Notes: generated by a model not told the origin, from the sequence alone. A stretch of DNA of 64,000 nucleotides from Chloroflexota bacterium (GCA_030550095.1 JAUQQA010000002.1:1-64000); one strand, 5' to 3'; shown: positions 40,716 through 51,137, counted from the stretch's first letter. Program-made: numbers and translations.

Positions 40716-43628
40716 ATGAGCGTGACGCATGGCTTTGAGCTACTGCGCGAGCAGGACATCCCCGAGATCAACACCAAAGCGCGCCTCTATCGTCACGTGA
40801 AAACCGGCGCGCAATTGCTTTCGTTGATCAACGACGACGAGAACAAAGTCTTCGGCATCGCCTTTGCGACGCCACCCTACGACAGCACAGGCTTGCCGCA
40901 CATTCTCGAGCACAGCGTGTTGTGCGGCTCGCGCAAGTATCCACTCAAAGAACCGTTCATCGAGCTAGCAAAAGGATCGCTCAACACGTTCCTCAACGCC
41001 TTCACTTATCCCGACCGCACGGTGTATCCCGTCGCCAGCCAGAACGTGAAGGACTTTTACAACCTGATTGACGTGTACCTCGACGCCGTGTTCTACCCGC
41101 TGCTCACGCGCTGGACGTTGATGCAAGAGGGATGGCACTACGAGCTGGAGGACAAATCACAGCCCTTGCAGTTCCGCGGCGTGGTCTTCAACGAGATGAA
41201 AGGCGCGTATTCCTCACCGGAGAGCGTGCTCGGGCGCACGATTCAAATGACGCTGCTGCCCGATACGCCCTACGGCGTGGACTCTGGCGGCGACCCCGCC
41301 GTGATCCCTAACCTCACCCACGAGGCGCTTGTGGCTTTTCATCGCAAGTACTACCACCCCTCCAACGCGCGCATCCTGTTCTACGGCGATGACGACCCAG
41401 AAGAGCGCCTGCGCTACATGAACGAGTGGCTCAGCGCGTTCGATGCAGCGCCGATTGACGTGCATATTCCCACCCAGCCGCGTTTTGCCCAGCCGCGCCG
41501 CATCGTCGAGCGCTACGACGCTGGCGAGGACGAAAGCTCTAAGCGCGGCATGGTCTCTGTGAACTGGTTGCTTGCGGAACCCAGCGACCCTGAGCTGCTG
41601 CTCAGCTTGCACGTGCTCGCGCATATGTTGGTCGGCACCCCTGCATCGCCGCTGCGCAAGGCGTTGATCGACAGCGGCCTAGGCGAGAACCTCACGCCAA
41701 GCGGCCTCGAAGACGACCTGCGCGAGGCGTACTTCAGCGTTGGCTTGAAGGGCATTGACCCAGCCGACGCCGACAAGGTCGAGACGCTGATCCTCAACAC
41801 GCTGCGCGACCTCGCCGAGCATGGCTTCGATCCCGAGCAGGTTGAAGCCTCGATGAACACCATCGAGTTCCGCCTGCGCGAGGCGAACTTCGGGAGCTTC
41901 CCACGCGGCATCGTCTATCTCGTCTCGGCGTTGCGCACGTGGACCTACGGGGGCGACCCGTTGGCAATGTTGGCGTTCGAGGCGCCGCTTAACGCGCTGA
42001 AGCACAAGCTTGCGCAGCAGGGGCAAGCCGTGTTCACCGATCTCATCCGCCGCTTCTTCCTCGAGAACCCACACCGCACCACAGTGATCTTGCTGCCCGA
42101 TGCCAACGTGCGCGCCGAGCGTGAGGCAGCGGAACGCGCGCGCCTCGATGCAGCACGCGCCACCATGAGCGACGCCGACCTCGAGCGCATCATCGAAGAG
42201 ACGCGCGTTCTCAAAGAGAAGCAACTCACCCCCGACCCGCCTGAGGTGCTGGCGCGACTGCCTTCGCTCAAGATCAGCGACCTCGACCCGAAGATCCGCA
42301 CCATCCCCACCGAAGCAAGCACGCACGATGGCGCCACGGTGCTCTACCATGACCTGTTCACGAACGGCATTGTCTATCTCGACCTTGCCTTCGACATGCG
42401 CACAGTGCCCCCCGAGGATGTGCCCTACTTGGGCTTGATCGGTCGCGCGCTGTTGCAGATGGGCACAGAGAAAGAGGACTTCGTGAAGCTGCTCCAGCGC
42501 ATCGGGCGCAAGACCGGCGGCATCGCCCATGCTACGCTGAACACCTTGGCGCGCCAAACGCGCGAGCCAATCGCTCGGTTCGTGTTGCGCGCAAAGAGCA
42601 CCGTGCGCCAATTCGACGACCTGCTCGAGATCTTGCGCGATGTGCTGCTCACTGCCAAGCTGGACAACCGCGAGCGCTTCAAGCAGATCGTGCTTGAGAA
42701 CAAGGCAAGCCTGGAGTCTGCGCTTGTGCCGAGCGGACACGCCTTCGTCGCCTCGCGGTTGCGCGCAGCGTTCAACGTCGCCGATTGGCTCAACGAGCAG
42801 ATCGGCGGCATCTCGCAGCTCTTCTTCCTGCGCGAGCTTGCCGAGCAGATTGATCGCGACTGGGAGGCTGTGCTTGCGAAGCTATGCGCCGTGCGCGATG
42901 CGCTCGTCTCGCGCGCCGGCTTGGTGGCAAACGTCACGCTCGACGCGCGCAATTGGGAGTCGCTGCAACCGAAGCTGACGCAGTTCCTCAGCGCTTTGCC
43001 CGCAGGGGCGCGCCCCCTCGCAGCATGGTCCACAAATGGCGCACGCAACAATGAAGGCTTGAGCATCCCCGCGCAAGTGAACTACGTGGGCAAAGGCGCT
43101 GACTTGTACGCGCTGGGCTTCACATTAAGCGGCCGCTGGCTGCCTGTGCACAACTGGCTGCGCACAGGCTATCTCTGGGAGCGCGTGCGCATGCAAGGGG
43201 GCGCATACGGCGCATTCTGCACGTTCGACCCGCGCAGCGGCATGTTCGCCTTCCTCTCGTACCGCGACCCGAACCTTTTGGAGACGATCAAAGCATACGA
43301 TGCCGTAGGCGACTACCTGCGCGGGCACGCGCCAGACAACCAAGAGGTGACGCGCACCATCATCGGCGTGATCGGCGATCTCGACGCCTACATGCTGCCC
43401 GACGCGAAAGGCTACACAGCGATGACCCGCTGGCTCGCCGGCGACACCGACGCGTTTCGCCAACGCTTGCGCGACGAAGTGCTTTCCACCACGCGCGAGG
43501 ACTTCGTGCGCTTCGCCGAGATCGCCGACGCTGTGCGCGAGCATGGGCGCGTCGTGGTGATGGGTTCAGCGCAAGCCCTCAGCACAGCCACACAGACGCA
43601 TGCTCTTTCGATAACCACCGTCCTGTAG
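40716..43628 (+). CDS. M16C metalloprotease, presequence-protease (PreP) family
   Basis: 970 residues, the full PreP/Cym1 length. The inverted zinc motif HILEH (62-66) lies in GLPHILEHSVLCGSRKYPLKEPF, and FNEMKGAYSSPESVL supplies the downstream region with the third ligand Glu. Four M16 domains form the enclosed chamber of these enzymes, which degrade short unfolded peptides. No signal peptide is visible, so it acts in the cytoplasm, likely in peptide recycling. C-terminal half has GYLWERVRMQGGAYGAFCTFDPRSG, the second-half signature. Confidence 0.9.
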   Translation: MSVTHGFELLREQDIPEINTKARLYRHVKTGAQLLSLINDDENKVFGIAFATPPYDSTGLPHILEHSVLCGSRKYPLKEPFIELAKGSLNTFLNAFTYPDRTVYPVASQNVKDFYNLIDVYLDAVFYPLLTRWTLMQEGWHYELEDKSQPLQFRGVVFNEMKGAYSSPESVLGRTIQMTLLPDTPYGVDSGGDPAVIPNLTHEALVAFHRKYYHPSNARILFYGDDDPEERLRYMNEWLSAFDAAPIDVHIPTQPRFAQPRRIVERYDAGEDESSKRGMVSVNWLLAEPSDPELLLSLHVLAHMLVGTPASPLRKALIDSGLGENLTPSGLEDDLREAYFSVGLKGIDPADADKVETLILNTLRDLAEHGFDPEQVEASMNTIEFRLREANFGSFPRGIVYLVSALRTWTYGGDPLAMLAFEAPLNALKHKLAQQGQAVFTDLIRRFFLENPHRTTVILLPDANVRAEREAAERARLDAARATMSDADLERIIEETRVLKEKQLTPDPPEVLARLPSLKISDLDPKIRTIPTEASTHDGATVLYHDLFTNGIVYLDLAFDMRTVPPEDVPYLGLIGRALLQMGTEKEDFVKLLQRIGRKTGGIAHATLNTLARQTREPIARFVLRAKSTVRQFDDLLEILRDVLLTAKLDNRERFKQIVLENKASLESALVPSGHAFVASRLRAAFNVADWLNEQIGGISQLFFLRELAEQIDRDWEAVLAKLCAVRDALVSRAGLVANVTLDARNWESLQPKLTQFLSALPAGARPLAAWSTNGARNNEGLSIPAQVNYVGKGADLYALGFTLSGRWLPVHNWLRTGYLWERVRMQGGAYGAFCTFDPRSGMFAFLSYRDPNLLETIKAYDAVGDYLRGHAPDNQEVTRTIIGVIGDLDAYMLPDAKGYTAMTRWLAGDTDAFRQRLRDEVLSTTREDFVRFAEIADAVREHGRVVVMGSAQALSTATQTHALSITTVL

Positions 43629-43645
43629 CACCAACCGTGTAAACC

Positions 43646-46624
43646 ATGCGCACCTTCCAAGACCTCATCCTCGCCTTACAGAGCTTTTGGGCAGCGCATG
43701 GCTGCTTGATCTGGCAACCGCACAACCAAGTAGTCGGCGCGGGAACGATGAACCCCGCCACCTTTTTGCGCGTGCTCGGACCAGAGCCTTGGCGCGTTGC
43801 CTACGTTGAGCCATCAGTGCGCCCTGACGATGGGCGTTTTGGTCAAAACCCAAACCGTCTCTACACGCACACGCAATTCCAGGTCATTCTCAAGCCACCA
43901 CCAGAACGCTCACAGGAGCTTTACCTGAAAAGCCTAGAGGCAATCGGCATTGACCTGCGCAAGCACGACATCCGCTTCGTCGAGGACAACTGGGCACAAC
44001 CCACCATCGGCGCGTGGGGGCTGGGCTGGGAAGTTTGGCTGGACGGCTTGGAGATCACACAATACACCTACTTCCAACAAGTCGGCGGCTACCCTCTCGA
44101 CCCCGTTTCGCTGGAGATCACCTACGGCTTGGAGCGCATCGCCATGGCACTGCAAGGGGTGCGCAACGTCTTCGATCTCCGATGGGACGCGCAACGCACT
44201 TACGGCGACGTGCGCTTGACAGACGAGCGCGAGCGCAGCGAATACGCCTTCAATCATGCCGATGTGCCCACGTTGCAATCGTTGTTCGCCGCTTACGAGG
44301 CAGAGTGCCGACGCGCCTTGGACGCCGACTTAGTACTGCCAGCTTACGACTACGTGTTGCAATGCTCGCACACCTTCAACTTGCTCGACACGCGCGGCGC
44401 GATTGGCGTCACCGAACGCCAACGCTTCATTGCGCGCATGCGCGATCTCGCTCGTGAGGTCGCCACGCGCTACGTGAAACAACGTGAGGCGCTGGGCTTC
44501 CCTTGGCGCAGCGCTGAGGTGCCCGCCACCGCCGCGACACCCGAACCTGAGCTGCCTACCCTCACGCAGCCCGCTGCGCTGCTCATCGAGTTGGGCACAG
44601 AGGAGCTACCCGCCGACGACGTGCAGCCATGCGCGCAGCAACTACGCGACCACCTGCTCGCGTTCCTCGATCAGGCGCGCATTGATCACGGCGCTGTTCA
44701 TCTCTTTGCGACGCCGCGCCGCACTGCGGTGTTGGTGGAATCGGTCGCGCCACAGCAACGCGAGGTGGACGAATGGGTGCGCGGCCCTGCTGCGAAAGCC
44801 GCGTTCGACGCAGCGGGCAAGCCCACGCAGGCTGCACTGGGCTTTGCCAAGCGCGTCGGTGTTCCCGTCGAGGCGCTGGTGGTGCGCGAAGAAGGTGGCA
44901 ACGCCTACGTTTACGCGCATCGTCGCCAAGCAGGGCAACCTACCCTCGCGCTCCTTGCGCAAGCGCTGCCCGACGTGCTGAGCAAGATCACCTTTGAGAA
45001 GACGATGCGCTGGAACGCGACCAACATCGCGTTCGCGCGCCCGATCAACTGGATCGTGGCGCTGCTGGGCGATGCAGTGATTCCCTTTCGGTTTGCCGAC
45101 GTGCACAGCGGGCGCGAGAGTTGGGGATCGCGCGGCATGGGTTCACCAGTGTTCACGCTTGCGCGCGCCGAGGATTACCCTGAAGCGTTGCGCGCACACC
45201 ACATCCTTGGGGATCGCGCCCAACGCCGCGCCGAGATCGCGCGCCAAGCGCAACAGCTCGCGCGCAGCGTTGGCGGTGTGCTCGCCGAAGACGAGGCGCT
45301 GCTCGACGAGGTCACCGATCTCGTGGAGCAGCCCACCGCGCTGTTGTGTAGCTTCCCAGCGGAATACCTTGAGCTGCCCGCGCCCGTGCTGATCAGCGTG
45401 ATGCGCAAGAAGCAGCGTTACTTCACCGTGCTCGACGCGCAAAACCCACAGCGCATGTTGCCCTACTTCATCACCGTGCGCAACGGTCCCGAGGACACAG
45501 AGGGGCTGGTGCGCCGTGGCAACGAGGACGTGGTGAACGCGCGCTTCGCAGACGCGGCTTACTTCTACCGTGAGGACCTCAAGAAGCCGCTCGAAGCCTA
45601 CCTGCCGCGGCTCGACACGATCACCTTCCAGGCCAAGCTCGGCAGCATGCTCGACAAGTCGCGCCGCCTCGAAGCGCTCGTGCCCCAGATCGCCGCGCTG
45701 CTCGGCATGGACGCTGAGACGGTGCGCATCGCGCAAAAAGCCGCGCGCTTGTGCAAGGCAGACCTCGCCACGCAAATGGTGGTGGAGATCACCGCGCTGC
45801 AGGGCGTGATGGGGCGGATTTACCACCGCCTGACCAGCAACGATCCCGACCGCGACGCCGTCGCCGAGGCGATCTTCGAGCACTACTTGCCGCGCTTCGC
45901 TGGCGACGCCACACCGCAAACCGAAGCAGGGCTTGCGCTCGCGCTTGCCGACAAGCTCGACAGCATCGCGGGGTTGTTTGCAGCCGGCTTGGCGCCGAAG
46001 AGCACCGCTGATCCGTTTGCCCTGCGCCGCGCCGCCATCGGCATTGTGCAAAATCTCATCGCCGCGCAGCGCTCCTTCTCGCTGCGCGCCGGGCTAGAAG
46101 CGGCACGCGCGCAACTGCCGATCCCCATGGACGACGCAACGCTCCACGCCGCGCACGCCTTCATCGTCGAGCGCTTGCGCCAGCAACTGTTGGACGAGGG
46201 TATCCGCCACGACGTGGTCGAAGCTGTGCTCGCCGCCCAAGCCGATAACCCTACCCAAGCCCATCGCGCTGCGCATCAACTTGCCAACGCCGTCACGCAG
46301 CCCGATTGGGCGAGCGTGCTTGCCGCGTACGCACGCTGCGCGCGCATCGCACGCGGGCAACCTACGACCGGCGATCCCAGCGCCGATCCCACGCCGCAAA
46401 CGCAAACCTTGCTACAAGCGCTTCAATCGCTAGAGCCGCCAAAGGATGTGCCGATGCTCGTCGCCGCGTTGCGCGCGCTCGCGCCGACCATCAACGCCTT
46501 TTTCGACGCCGTGCTGGTGATGGCTGAAGATGCAACGTTGCGCGCAGCGCGCCTCGCCTTGCTACATCGCATCGTGCAGCTCGCTGAGGGCATCGCCGAC
46601 TTGAGCAAGCTAGAAGGCTTCTAG
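43646..46624 (+). CDS. glyQS: Glycyl-tRNA synthetase, alpha and beta chains in one polypeptide
   Basis: 992 residues. Residues 1-290 are the catalytic alpha chain ([36 protein letters not shown], then [11 protein letters not shown]). Residues from about 309 are the beta chain ([17 protein letters not shown], later [17 protein letters not shown] and an HD-like and C-terminal anticodon region). The chains are separate genes (glyQ, glyS) in most bacteria but are fused in some, such as Chlamydia. No frameshift or stop is present at the junction. The last bases overlap the convergent oxidoreductase by 4 nt. Confidence 0.95.
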   Translation: MRTFQDLILALQSFWAAHGCLIWQPHNQVVGAGTMNPATFLRVLGPEPWRVAYVEPSVRPDDGRFGQNPNRLYTHTQFQVILKPPPERSQELYLKSLEAIGIDLRKHDIRFVEDNWAQPTIGAWGLGWEVWLDGLEITQYTYFQQVGGYPLDPVSLEITYGLERIAMALQGVRNVFDLRWDAQRTYGDVRLTDERERSEYAFNHADVPTLQSLFAAYEAECRRALDADLVLPAYDYVLQCSHTFNLLDTRGAIGVTERQRFIARMRDLAREVATRYVKQREALGFPWRSAEVPATAATPEPELPTLTQPAALLIELGTEELPADDVQPCAQQLRDHLLAFLDQARIDHGAVHLFATPRRTAVLVESVAPQQREVDEWVRGPAAKAAFDAAGKPTQAALGFAKRVGVPVEALVVREEGGNAYVYAHRRQAGQPTLALLAQALPDVLSKITFEKTMRWNATNIAFARPINWIVALLGDAVIPFRFADVHSGRESWGSRGMGSPVFTLARAEDYPEALRAHHILGDRAQRRAEIARQAQQLARSVGGVLAEDEALLDEVTDLVEQPTALLCSFPAEYLELPAPVLISVMRKKQRYFTVLDAQNPQRMLPYFITVRNGPEDTEGLVRRGNEDVVNARFADAAYFYREDLKKPLEAYLPRLDTITFQAKLGSMLDKSRRLEALVPQIAALLGMDAETVRIAQKAARLCKADLATQMVVEITALQGVMGRIYHRLTSNDPDRDAVAEAIFEHYLPRFAGDATPQTEAGLALALADKLDSIAGLFAAGLAPKSTADPFALRRAAIGIVQNLIAAQRSFSLRAGLEAARAQLPIPMDDATLHAAHAFIVERLRQQLLDEGIRHDVVEAVLAAQADNPTQAHRAAHQLANAVTQPDWASVLAAYARCARIARGQPTTGDPSADPTPQTQTLLQALQSLEPPKDVPMLVAALRALAPTINAFFDAVLVMAEDATLRAARLALLHRIVQLAEGIADLSKLEGF

Positions 46625-46625
46625 C
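46609..46625. repeat. Palindrome over two convergent stop codons
   Basis: GCTAGAAG (46609-46616) and CTTCTAGC (46618-46625) form an exact inverted repeat around G46617. The TAG stops of glyQS (46622-46624) and of the oxidoreductase (46623-46621) both lie in its right arm. Confidence 0.6.
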
Positions 46626-47595
46626 GCATGCCGGCAGCGCGATAAAGCGCGATCAGCGCCGCAACGTTGTTACGGCTGTCCTCAAGGGAGATGCGTTGCG
46701 GCGCGCCGTCGAGCGCGGCAGCTTCCATGTCCTCGACCTCGCCGAGGTAGAGCTGCTCGGGGCCTTCAACTGTGAGTGGCTCAAGGGTGGTGCTGCTTTT
46801 GCCGAGGTAGATCGTCTCGCGCGCGCCGGGTTTAAACGGGCTGGGCACGACGATCACGCCCTCGCTGCCCACGACCTCGATGTGCATGCGCTCTGGCGCG
46901 CGGAAGCCGGAGTCGAACAGGGCGAAAGCATCCTCGCCGAAACGCAGCCAGCCGACGAAGGTCTCGTCCACACCCGAAGCGCCACGCACTGCAACGCCGT
47001 GCGCTTCAAGCGGCTCACGCCCAAAGAGATAGCGCGCGTAGCTCACGGGGTAGCAACCAACATCCCACAAGCTGCCGCCATCAAGCGCGGGGTCGAGGCG
47101 TATGTCGTCGGCGCGCGCGATGGTGAAGGTGAACGCACCGCGCACAAGCTTGGGCGCGCCGATCGCGCCCGAATCCACAAGCGCTTTCACCTTTAGCGTC
47201 TGCGGGTGGTGGCGATACATGAACGCCTCGGCAAGCACGCGCCCGTTCTCGCGCGCCGCTGTGATCATGGCGTCCACGTCCTCGAGCCGTGTGGCAAGGG
47301 GCTTCTCGCAGAGCACGTGTTTCCCAGCGCGGAGCGCGCGGATCGCCCACTCCGCATGTAAGCGGTTGGGCAGCGAGATGTACACCACGTCCACATCCTC
47401 ACTCTCCAGCATCGCCTCGTAGCTGCCGAAAGCACGCGGGATGCTCCATTCGTGGGCGTAGCGCTCAGCTTGCTCGAGCGTGCGGCTGGCGACGGCGACC
47501 AATTCACTGCGTTGCGCAGCGCGAATCGCAGGGATGAGGGCGCGGTTGATGCGTGCGGTGCTGAGCAGGCCCCAGCGAAGCTTGGTGTGCGGCAT
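46621..47595 (-). CDS. Gfo/Idh/MocA-family NAD(P)-dependent oxidoreductase
   Basis: 324 residues. An N-terminal Rossmann fold ([20 protein letters not shown], about 5-24) binds NAD(P). The middle has the family block [19 protein letters not shown], where the catalytic Lys is in the CEKP motif, and the C-terminal alpha/beta domain follows ([42 protein letters not shown]). Members reduce or dehydrogenate sugars, inositols or related compounds; the substrate is not predictable here. A -10 hexamer ends 10 nt before ATG 47595. Confidence 0.85.
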   Translation of the reverse strand: MPHTKLRWGLLSTARINRALIPAIRAAQRSELVAVASRTLEQAERYAHEWSIPRAFGSYEAMLESEDVDVVYISLPNRLHAEWAIRALRAGKHVLCEKPLATRLEDVDAMITAARENGRVLAEAFMYRHHPQTLKVKALVDSGAIGAPKLVRGAFTFTIARADDIRLDPALDGGSLWDVGCYPVSYARYLFGREPLEAHGVAVRGASGVDETFVGWLRFGEDAFALFDSGFRAPERMHIEVVGSEGVIVVPSPFKPGARETIYLGKSSTTLEPLTVEGPEQLYLGEVEDMEAAALDGAPQRISLEDSRNNVAALIALYRAAGMR

Positions 47596-47605
47596 AGCGC
47601 TGCGC

Positions 47606-47611
47606 AGTATA
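47606..47611 (-). promoter_or_regulatory. -10 element, leaderless spacing
   Basis: TATACT on the minus strand, 10 nt before ATG 47595. Confidence 0.5.
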
Positions 47612-47626
47612 AACGCGGCGTGCGCG

Positions 47627-48463
47627 CTAATTCACACGCGACACATGGGTGACGAGCGCGTCGAGATACTCGCGCACCTGTGCTGTGTCGGGGGCTGATG
47701 GATTCGCGTTGAGGTACTGCTCAAGCAACGCGATGGCTTGGTGCTTGCGCCCAATCTGACCGTAGATCAAGCCGAGGTTGCGCACCTCAAGCCAATTATC
47801 GGGATTCAGCACAAGCAAGCGCTCCACCACGCGCGCCGCATTCACAAGATCACCGCGCTGGGCGTAGTGGTTCTTCAAGTTGTTCAACATGCGCGTTAGG
47901 ATGTAGCGCTGCCCCACGGGGTTGAGGAACGAGGGATGAAACGGCAGCTTGCCCCCCGTCACGGCGCGCACGCGCGCGCGGCAATCTTCCTCGGAGAGCA
48001 CCGTGCCGCGGTGGAAAGGATCAAGGTAAATCACCTCGCCAGTGTCGAGCACCACGCGCACGATGAAGTGCCCCGGCAGCCCCACGCCTTGCGCCTGCAC
48101 CCCTGCGCGGCGCGCCACCTCAAGATAAAGCACGGAAAGCGAGATCGGGATGCCCAAACGCCGCTCCAGCACTTCGTTCAAAAAGCTGTTGCGCGGGTCT
48201 TCGTAATGCGCGGTGTTGCCTGCGAAGCCCAACGTCTCGAAGAGGAATTCCGCAAGCACTAACGCAGGCGGTTTACCTTCGCGCAGCGCCCGGCGCGCCG
48301 CATCCGCGAGCCGGTCAATCCGCTCGATGTAAGCCTGCACGTTGAGCGAGGGGTAAGCGAATTGCCCCATCACCAACGCCGCGCGCGCGAGGTCAATTTG
48401 ATCCTCGGGGCGGCTCACTTCAATGGCGAATGCCTCAAGGGCTGCATCGCGCACGATCTTCAT
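47627..48463 (-). CDS. SirB1-like transglutaminase-fold protein with TPR tail
   Basis: 278 residues. The SirB1/transglutaminase-like_2 core is seen in NVQAYIERIDRLADAA, then FAGNTAHYEDPRNSFLNEVLERRLGIPISLSVLYLEVARRAGVQAQGVGLPGHFIVR, where the usual Cys is replaced by Ser in GIPISLSVLY. The C-terminal helices resemble TPR repeats (ARVVERLLVLNPDNWLEVRNLGLIYGQIGR). The family role is unclear. ATG 48463 has GAAGAGG upstream. Confidence 0.75.
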   Translation of the reverse strand: MKIVRDAALEAFAIEVSRPEDQIDLARAALVMGQFAYPSLNVQAYIERIDRLADAARRALREGKPPALVLAEFLFETLGFAGNTAHYEDPRNSFLNEVLERRLGIPISLSVLYLEVARRAGVQAQGVGLPGHFIVRVVLDTGEVIYLDPFHRGTVLSEEDCRARVRAVTGGKLPFHPSFLNPVGQRYILTRMLNNLKNHYAQRGDLVNAARVVERLLVLNPDNWLEVRNLGLIYGQIGRKHQAIALLEQYLNANPSAPDTAQVREYLDALVTHVSRVN

Positions 48464-48554
48464 GGCTGCCTCTTCCACACCTCGCACGCCGACCCCAGGC
48501 GCCCGCGGTTCACAACGACGCAACGAGCAGCAGCGAGAGCGCGATGCAGGCTGA

Positions 48555-48560
48555 TACGAT
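48555..48560 (+). promoter_or_regulatory. -10 element, leaderless spacing, decides the thyX start
   Basis: TACGAT, 7 nt before ATG 48568; an in-frame ATG at 48544 lies upstream of the element and so should not be in the mRNA. Confidence 0.5.
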
Positions 48561-48567
48561 CGCGCGC

Positions 48568-49269
48568 ATGGCGCCCAAGGATTTGATCGGCAAGCGTGTG
48601 TCTATTTTAGACAAAGGGTGGATTGAGCTGCAAGACGTGATGGGCGACGATCTCGCCATCGTCAACGCTGCGCGCGTCTCGTTCCTCGGCGAGAGCAAGG
48701 GCGAAGAGAAGGACAAGCGGCTGCTGTTCTATCTCATGGAGCACCGGCACACCAGCCCCTTTGAGCAAGTGGAGTTTAAGTTTCGCGTGCGCGCGCCGCT
48801 GGTGACATGGTGGCAGTGGGTGCGGCATCGCACGTGGAGCTTCAACGCGCAATCCGGGCGCTACGTGGCTTTCGACGAGGACGACTTCTACGTGCCATCT
48901 GCTTGGCGCATGCAGTCACCCACGAACAAGCAAGCGAGCCTCGGCGCGCTGCCCAACGAGCTCGGCGAGCCGCTCACCCAGGCGTTGCTCGCACACTATG
49001 AAGCCAGCTACCGCCTGTATCGCCAAGCGCTCGAGATGGGCGTTGCGCGCGAGCAAGCGCGGCTGTTTCTGCCGGGCTTCGCTGTGTACTACACCTGGGT
49101 GGCAAAGGTGGACGCGCACAACCTCATGCACTTCCTCGCCCTGCGCATGGCAGAAGATGCGCAGTACGAAATCCGCGTTTATGCCCAAGCCATCTACGAG
49201 CACTTCTTCAAGCCAGCGCTGCCGTGGACGGCGGAAGCGTTCGAGCGCTTTGTCCTGCAGCATCACTGA
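48568..49269 (+). CDS. thyX: FAD-dependent thymidylate synthase
   Basis: 233 residues. The ThyX signature RHRTWSFNAQSGRY (86-99) is exact to the RHRxxSxNxxSxRY pattern, and MEHRHTSPFEQVEFKFRV precedes it. C-terminal LPGFAVYYTWVAKVDAHNLMHFLALRM supplies the dUMP and FAD contacts. It makes dTMP from dUMP with methylenetetrahydrofolate and reduced FAD. No thyA is in the window. ATG 48568 is chosen from the -10 hexamer, giving an N-terminus without leader. Confidence 0.93.
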   Translation: MAPKDLIGKRVSILDKGWIELQDVMGDDLAIVNAARVSFLGESKGEEKDKRLLFYLMEHRHTSPFEQVEFKFRVRAPLVTWWQWVRHRTWSFNAQSGRYVAFDEDDFYVPSAWRMQSPTNKQASLGALPNELGEPLTQALLAHYEASYRLYRQALEMGVAREQARLFLPGFAVYYTWVAKVDAHNLMHFLALRMAEDAQYEIRVYAQAIYEHFFKPALPWTAEAFERFVLQHH

Positions 49270-49273
49270 GCAC

Positions 49274-49279
49274 TACAAT
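49274..49279 (+). promoter_or_regulatory. -10 element, leaderless spacing
   Basis: TACAAT, 8 nt before ATG 49288 and immediately after the thyX stop. Confidence 0.5.
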
Positions 49280-49287
49280 ATCTTGTG

Positions 49288-50583
49288 ATGACCACGATCA
49301 CACTGCGCGAAGCGTCGTACTGGTCAGCTACTGCGGCACCGCCTACGATCACCGAGCGCGCGTTTCCTCAGCGGGTGGATGTAGCCATTGTCGGTGGGGG
49401 CTACACAGGCTTAAACGCTGCGCGCGAACTTGCAAAGCGCGGCGCGCGCGTCGCAGTGTTTGAAGCGCAAACCTTCGGCTGGGGTGCCAGCTCCCGCAAC
49501 GGCGGCATGGCGCTCACGGGTTTGAAAGAAAGCATGAGCGCCACCGTGCAGCGCTTTGGTTTAGAGACAGCACGCGCGCTCTTCCAGACCTCGCTTGAGG
49601 CTGTGGCGCACGTCGAGCGCGTCGTGCATGAGGAAAACATCGCCTGCGAGTTCGCGCGCTGCGGCCACCTCGAGCTGGCGTGGAAACCCGCGCACTTCAA
49701 CGCGTTGCAGCGCGAGGCAGAGCTGCTCGAGCGCGATTTTCATCACCGCGTGCGGGTGATCCCACGCGCAGAGCTGCACACCGAAACTGCAACCACCTAC
49801 TACCACGGCGCCCTGCTCGACGCGATCAGCGGCGGGCTGCATCCTGCCAAGTACGCAAGCGGCTTAGCTAGTGCCGCCGACCGCGCTGGCGCGTGGCTCT
49901 TCGAGCGTTGCCGCGTGGAAGCGATCGAGCGCAACAACGGCAGCTTTAGCCTGCGCACCACGCGCGGCACGCTCACAGCGAGCGCGGTGCTCATCGCCAC
50001 CAACGGTTACACCACGGCACTCACGCCCGAGATTCAGCGCCGTGTGATCCCCATCGGCTCCTACGTGATCGCCACAGAGCCGCTGCCGCTCGAAGTTGCT
50101 CAGGCGATCAGCCCACAGCGGCGCATGATGTATGACACCAAGCACTTCTTGTTCTACTACCGCCTCTCTTCAGACAACCGCATGATCTTCGGCGGGCGCG
50201 CGGCGTTCTTCCCCGAAGGACCAAACACCGTGCGCGAGAGCGCCGAAATTCTGCGCCGAGGGATGGTGGAAGTGTATCCGCAGCTTGCCAATGTGCGCGT
50301 CGCGTATGCGTGGGGCGGGACGTTGGCGTTCACGTTCGACATGATCCCGCACGCAGGACAGACGCGCGATGGGCTGTATTACGCGCTGGGCTGCGGAGGG
50401 CACGGCGTTGCGCTCCTTTCGTATCTCGGCGCGTGCGTCGGGCGCTATATTGCTGGCGAAAAGGTGGAAAACCCGTTCTTCACTTTGCCTTTCCCCACCG
50501 CGCCCTTTGGCTTGTACGATGGGCGCCCTTGGTTTTTGCCGTTTGTGGGCTTGTATTACCGCGTGCGCGATTGGCTGGAGTGA
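49288..50583 (+). CDS. DadA-like FAD-dependent amine/amino-acid oxidoreductase
   Basis: 431 residues. N-terminal DAO fold VDVAIVGGGYTGLNAARELAKRG with FEAQTFGWGASSRNGGMA, and C-terminal FAD contact GHGVALLSYLGACVGRYIAGE. The SSRNGG stretch and overall layout match gamma-glutamylputrescine oxidase PuuB and similar oxidases rather than GlpD. Likely substrates are secondary amines or amino acids, unproven. Starts at ATG 49288, the second of two possible starts (GTG 49285). Converges on greA. Confidence 0.82.
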   Translation: MTTITLREASYWSATAAPPTITERAFPQRVDVAIVGGGYTGLNAARELAKRGARVAVFEAQTFGWGASSRNGGMALTGLKESMSATVQRFGLETARALFQTSLEAVAHVERVVHEENIACEFARCGHLELAWKPAHFNALQREAELLERDFHHRVRVIPRAELHTETATTYYHGALLDAISGGLHPAKYASGLASAADRAGAWLFERCRVEAIERNNGSFSLRTTRGTLTASAVLIATNGYTTALTPEIQRRVIPIGSYVIATEPLPLEVAQAISPQRRMMYDTKHFLFYYRLSSDNRMIFGGRAAFFPEGPNTVRESAEILRRGMVEVYPQLANVRVAYAWGGTLAFTFDMIPHAGQTRDGLYYALGCGGHGVALLSYLGACVGRYIAGEKVENPFFTLPFPTAPFGLYDGRPWFLPFVGLYYRVRDWLE

Positions 50584-50602
50584 GCGCTTGTGCACTCACT
50601 CC
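50577..50602. terminator. Symmetric hairpin covering two convergent stop codons
   Basis: GGAGTGAG (50577-50584) pairs with CTCACTCC (50595-50602) with a 10-nt loop. Each arm contains GAG TGA, the last sense codon and stop of the DadA-like gene and of greA respectively. No T-run follows on either strand. Confidence 0.5.
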
Positions 50603-51081
50603 ACGCGCACGATGCGAAACACGGTTGGGCCGTTGGGCGTCGTCACGCGCACCTTTGCGCCTACGCGCTTGCCCAGCAGCGCTTGTCCCAGCGGCGAGAC
50701 GTTTGAGATTTTGCCAGCAAGCGGATCAGCTTCTGCGGCGCCGACGATCTGGAAAGTCTCTTCATCCCCAAAGCCTTCCTCGACCACTGTTACGCGGCTG
50801 CCGATGCGCACTTCGCCATCGGCTTGGGTTTCGTCGGGGAGGATTTCTGCGTTTGCCAGCAGGTTCTCTAGCTGCAGGATGCGCCCTTCGAGGAAGGCTT
50901 GTTCTTCTTTGGCAGCAGTGTAGTCGGCGTTCTCGGAGAGGTCGCCCTGCTGAATGGCGGCGCGCAGGCGCGCGGCGAGCTCTGGGCGCTTCACATCGCG
51001 CAAGTAGGCAAGCTCATCGCGGATCTTCTGCGCACCTTCGCGCGTGAGATACACCTTACTCGAGTCCTGCTGTACGCTCAT
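50596..51081 (-). CDS. greA: Transcription elongation factor GreA/GreB family
   Basis: 161 residues. N-terminal coiled coil with VYLTREGAQKIRDELAYLRDVKRPELAARLRAAIQQGDLSENADYTAAKEEQAFLEGRI, where the acidic tip residues of GreA are in DLSENADY. The C-terminal FKBP-like part has RIGSRVTVVEEGF and SPLGQALLGKRVG. It inserts into RNA polymerase to cleave backtracked RNA. Two tandem ATGs occur (51084, 51081); TAGAAT lies 5 and 8 nt away, and 51081 gives the usual spacing. Confidence 0.93.
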   Translation of the reverse strand: MSVQQDSSKVYLTREGAQKIRDELAYLRDVKRPELAARLRAAIQQGDLSENADYTAAKEEQAFLEGRILQLENLLANAEILPDETQADGEVRIGSRVTVVEEGFGDEETFQIVGAAEADPLAGKISNVSPLGQALLGKRVGAKVRVTTPNGPTVFRIVRVE

Positions 51082-51089
51082 CATTTGCT

Positions 51090-51095
51090 ATTCTA
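51090..51095 (-). promoter_or_regulatory. -10 element, leaderless spacing
   Basis: TAGAAT on the minus strand, 8 nt before ATG 51081 of greA. Confidence 0.45.
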
Positions 51096-51137
51096 CCCCT
51101 CGCTTGATCAGGCTCCTGAGCGCGTTTGAAGTGCGCT

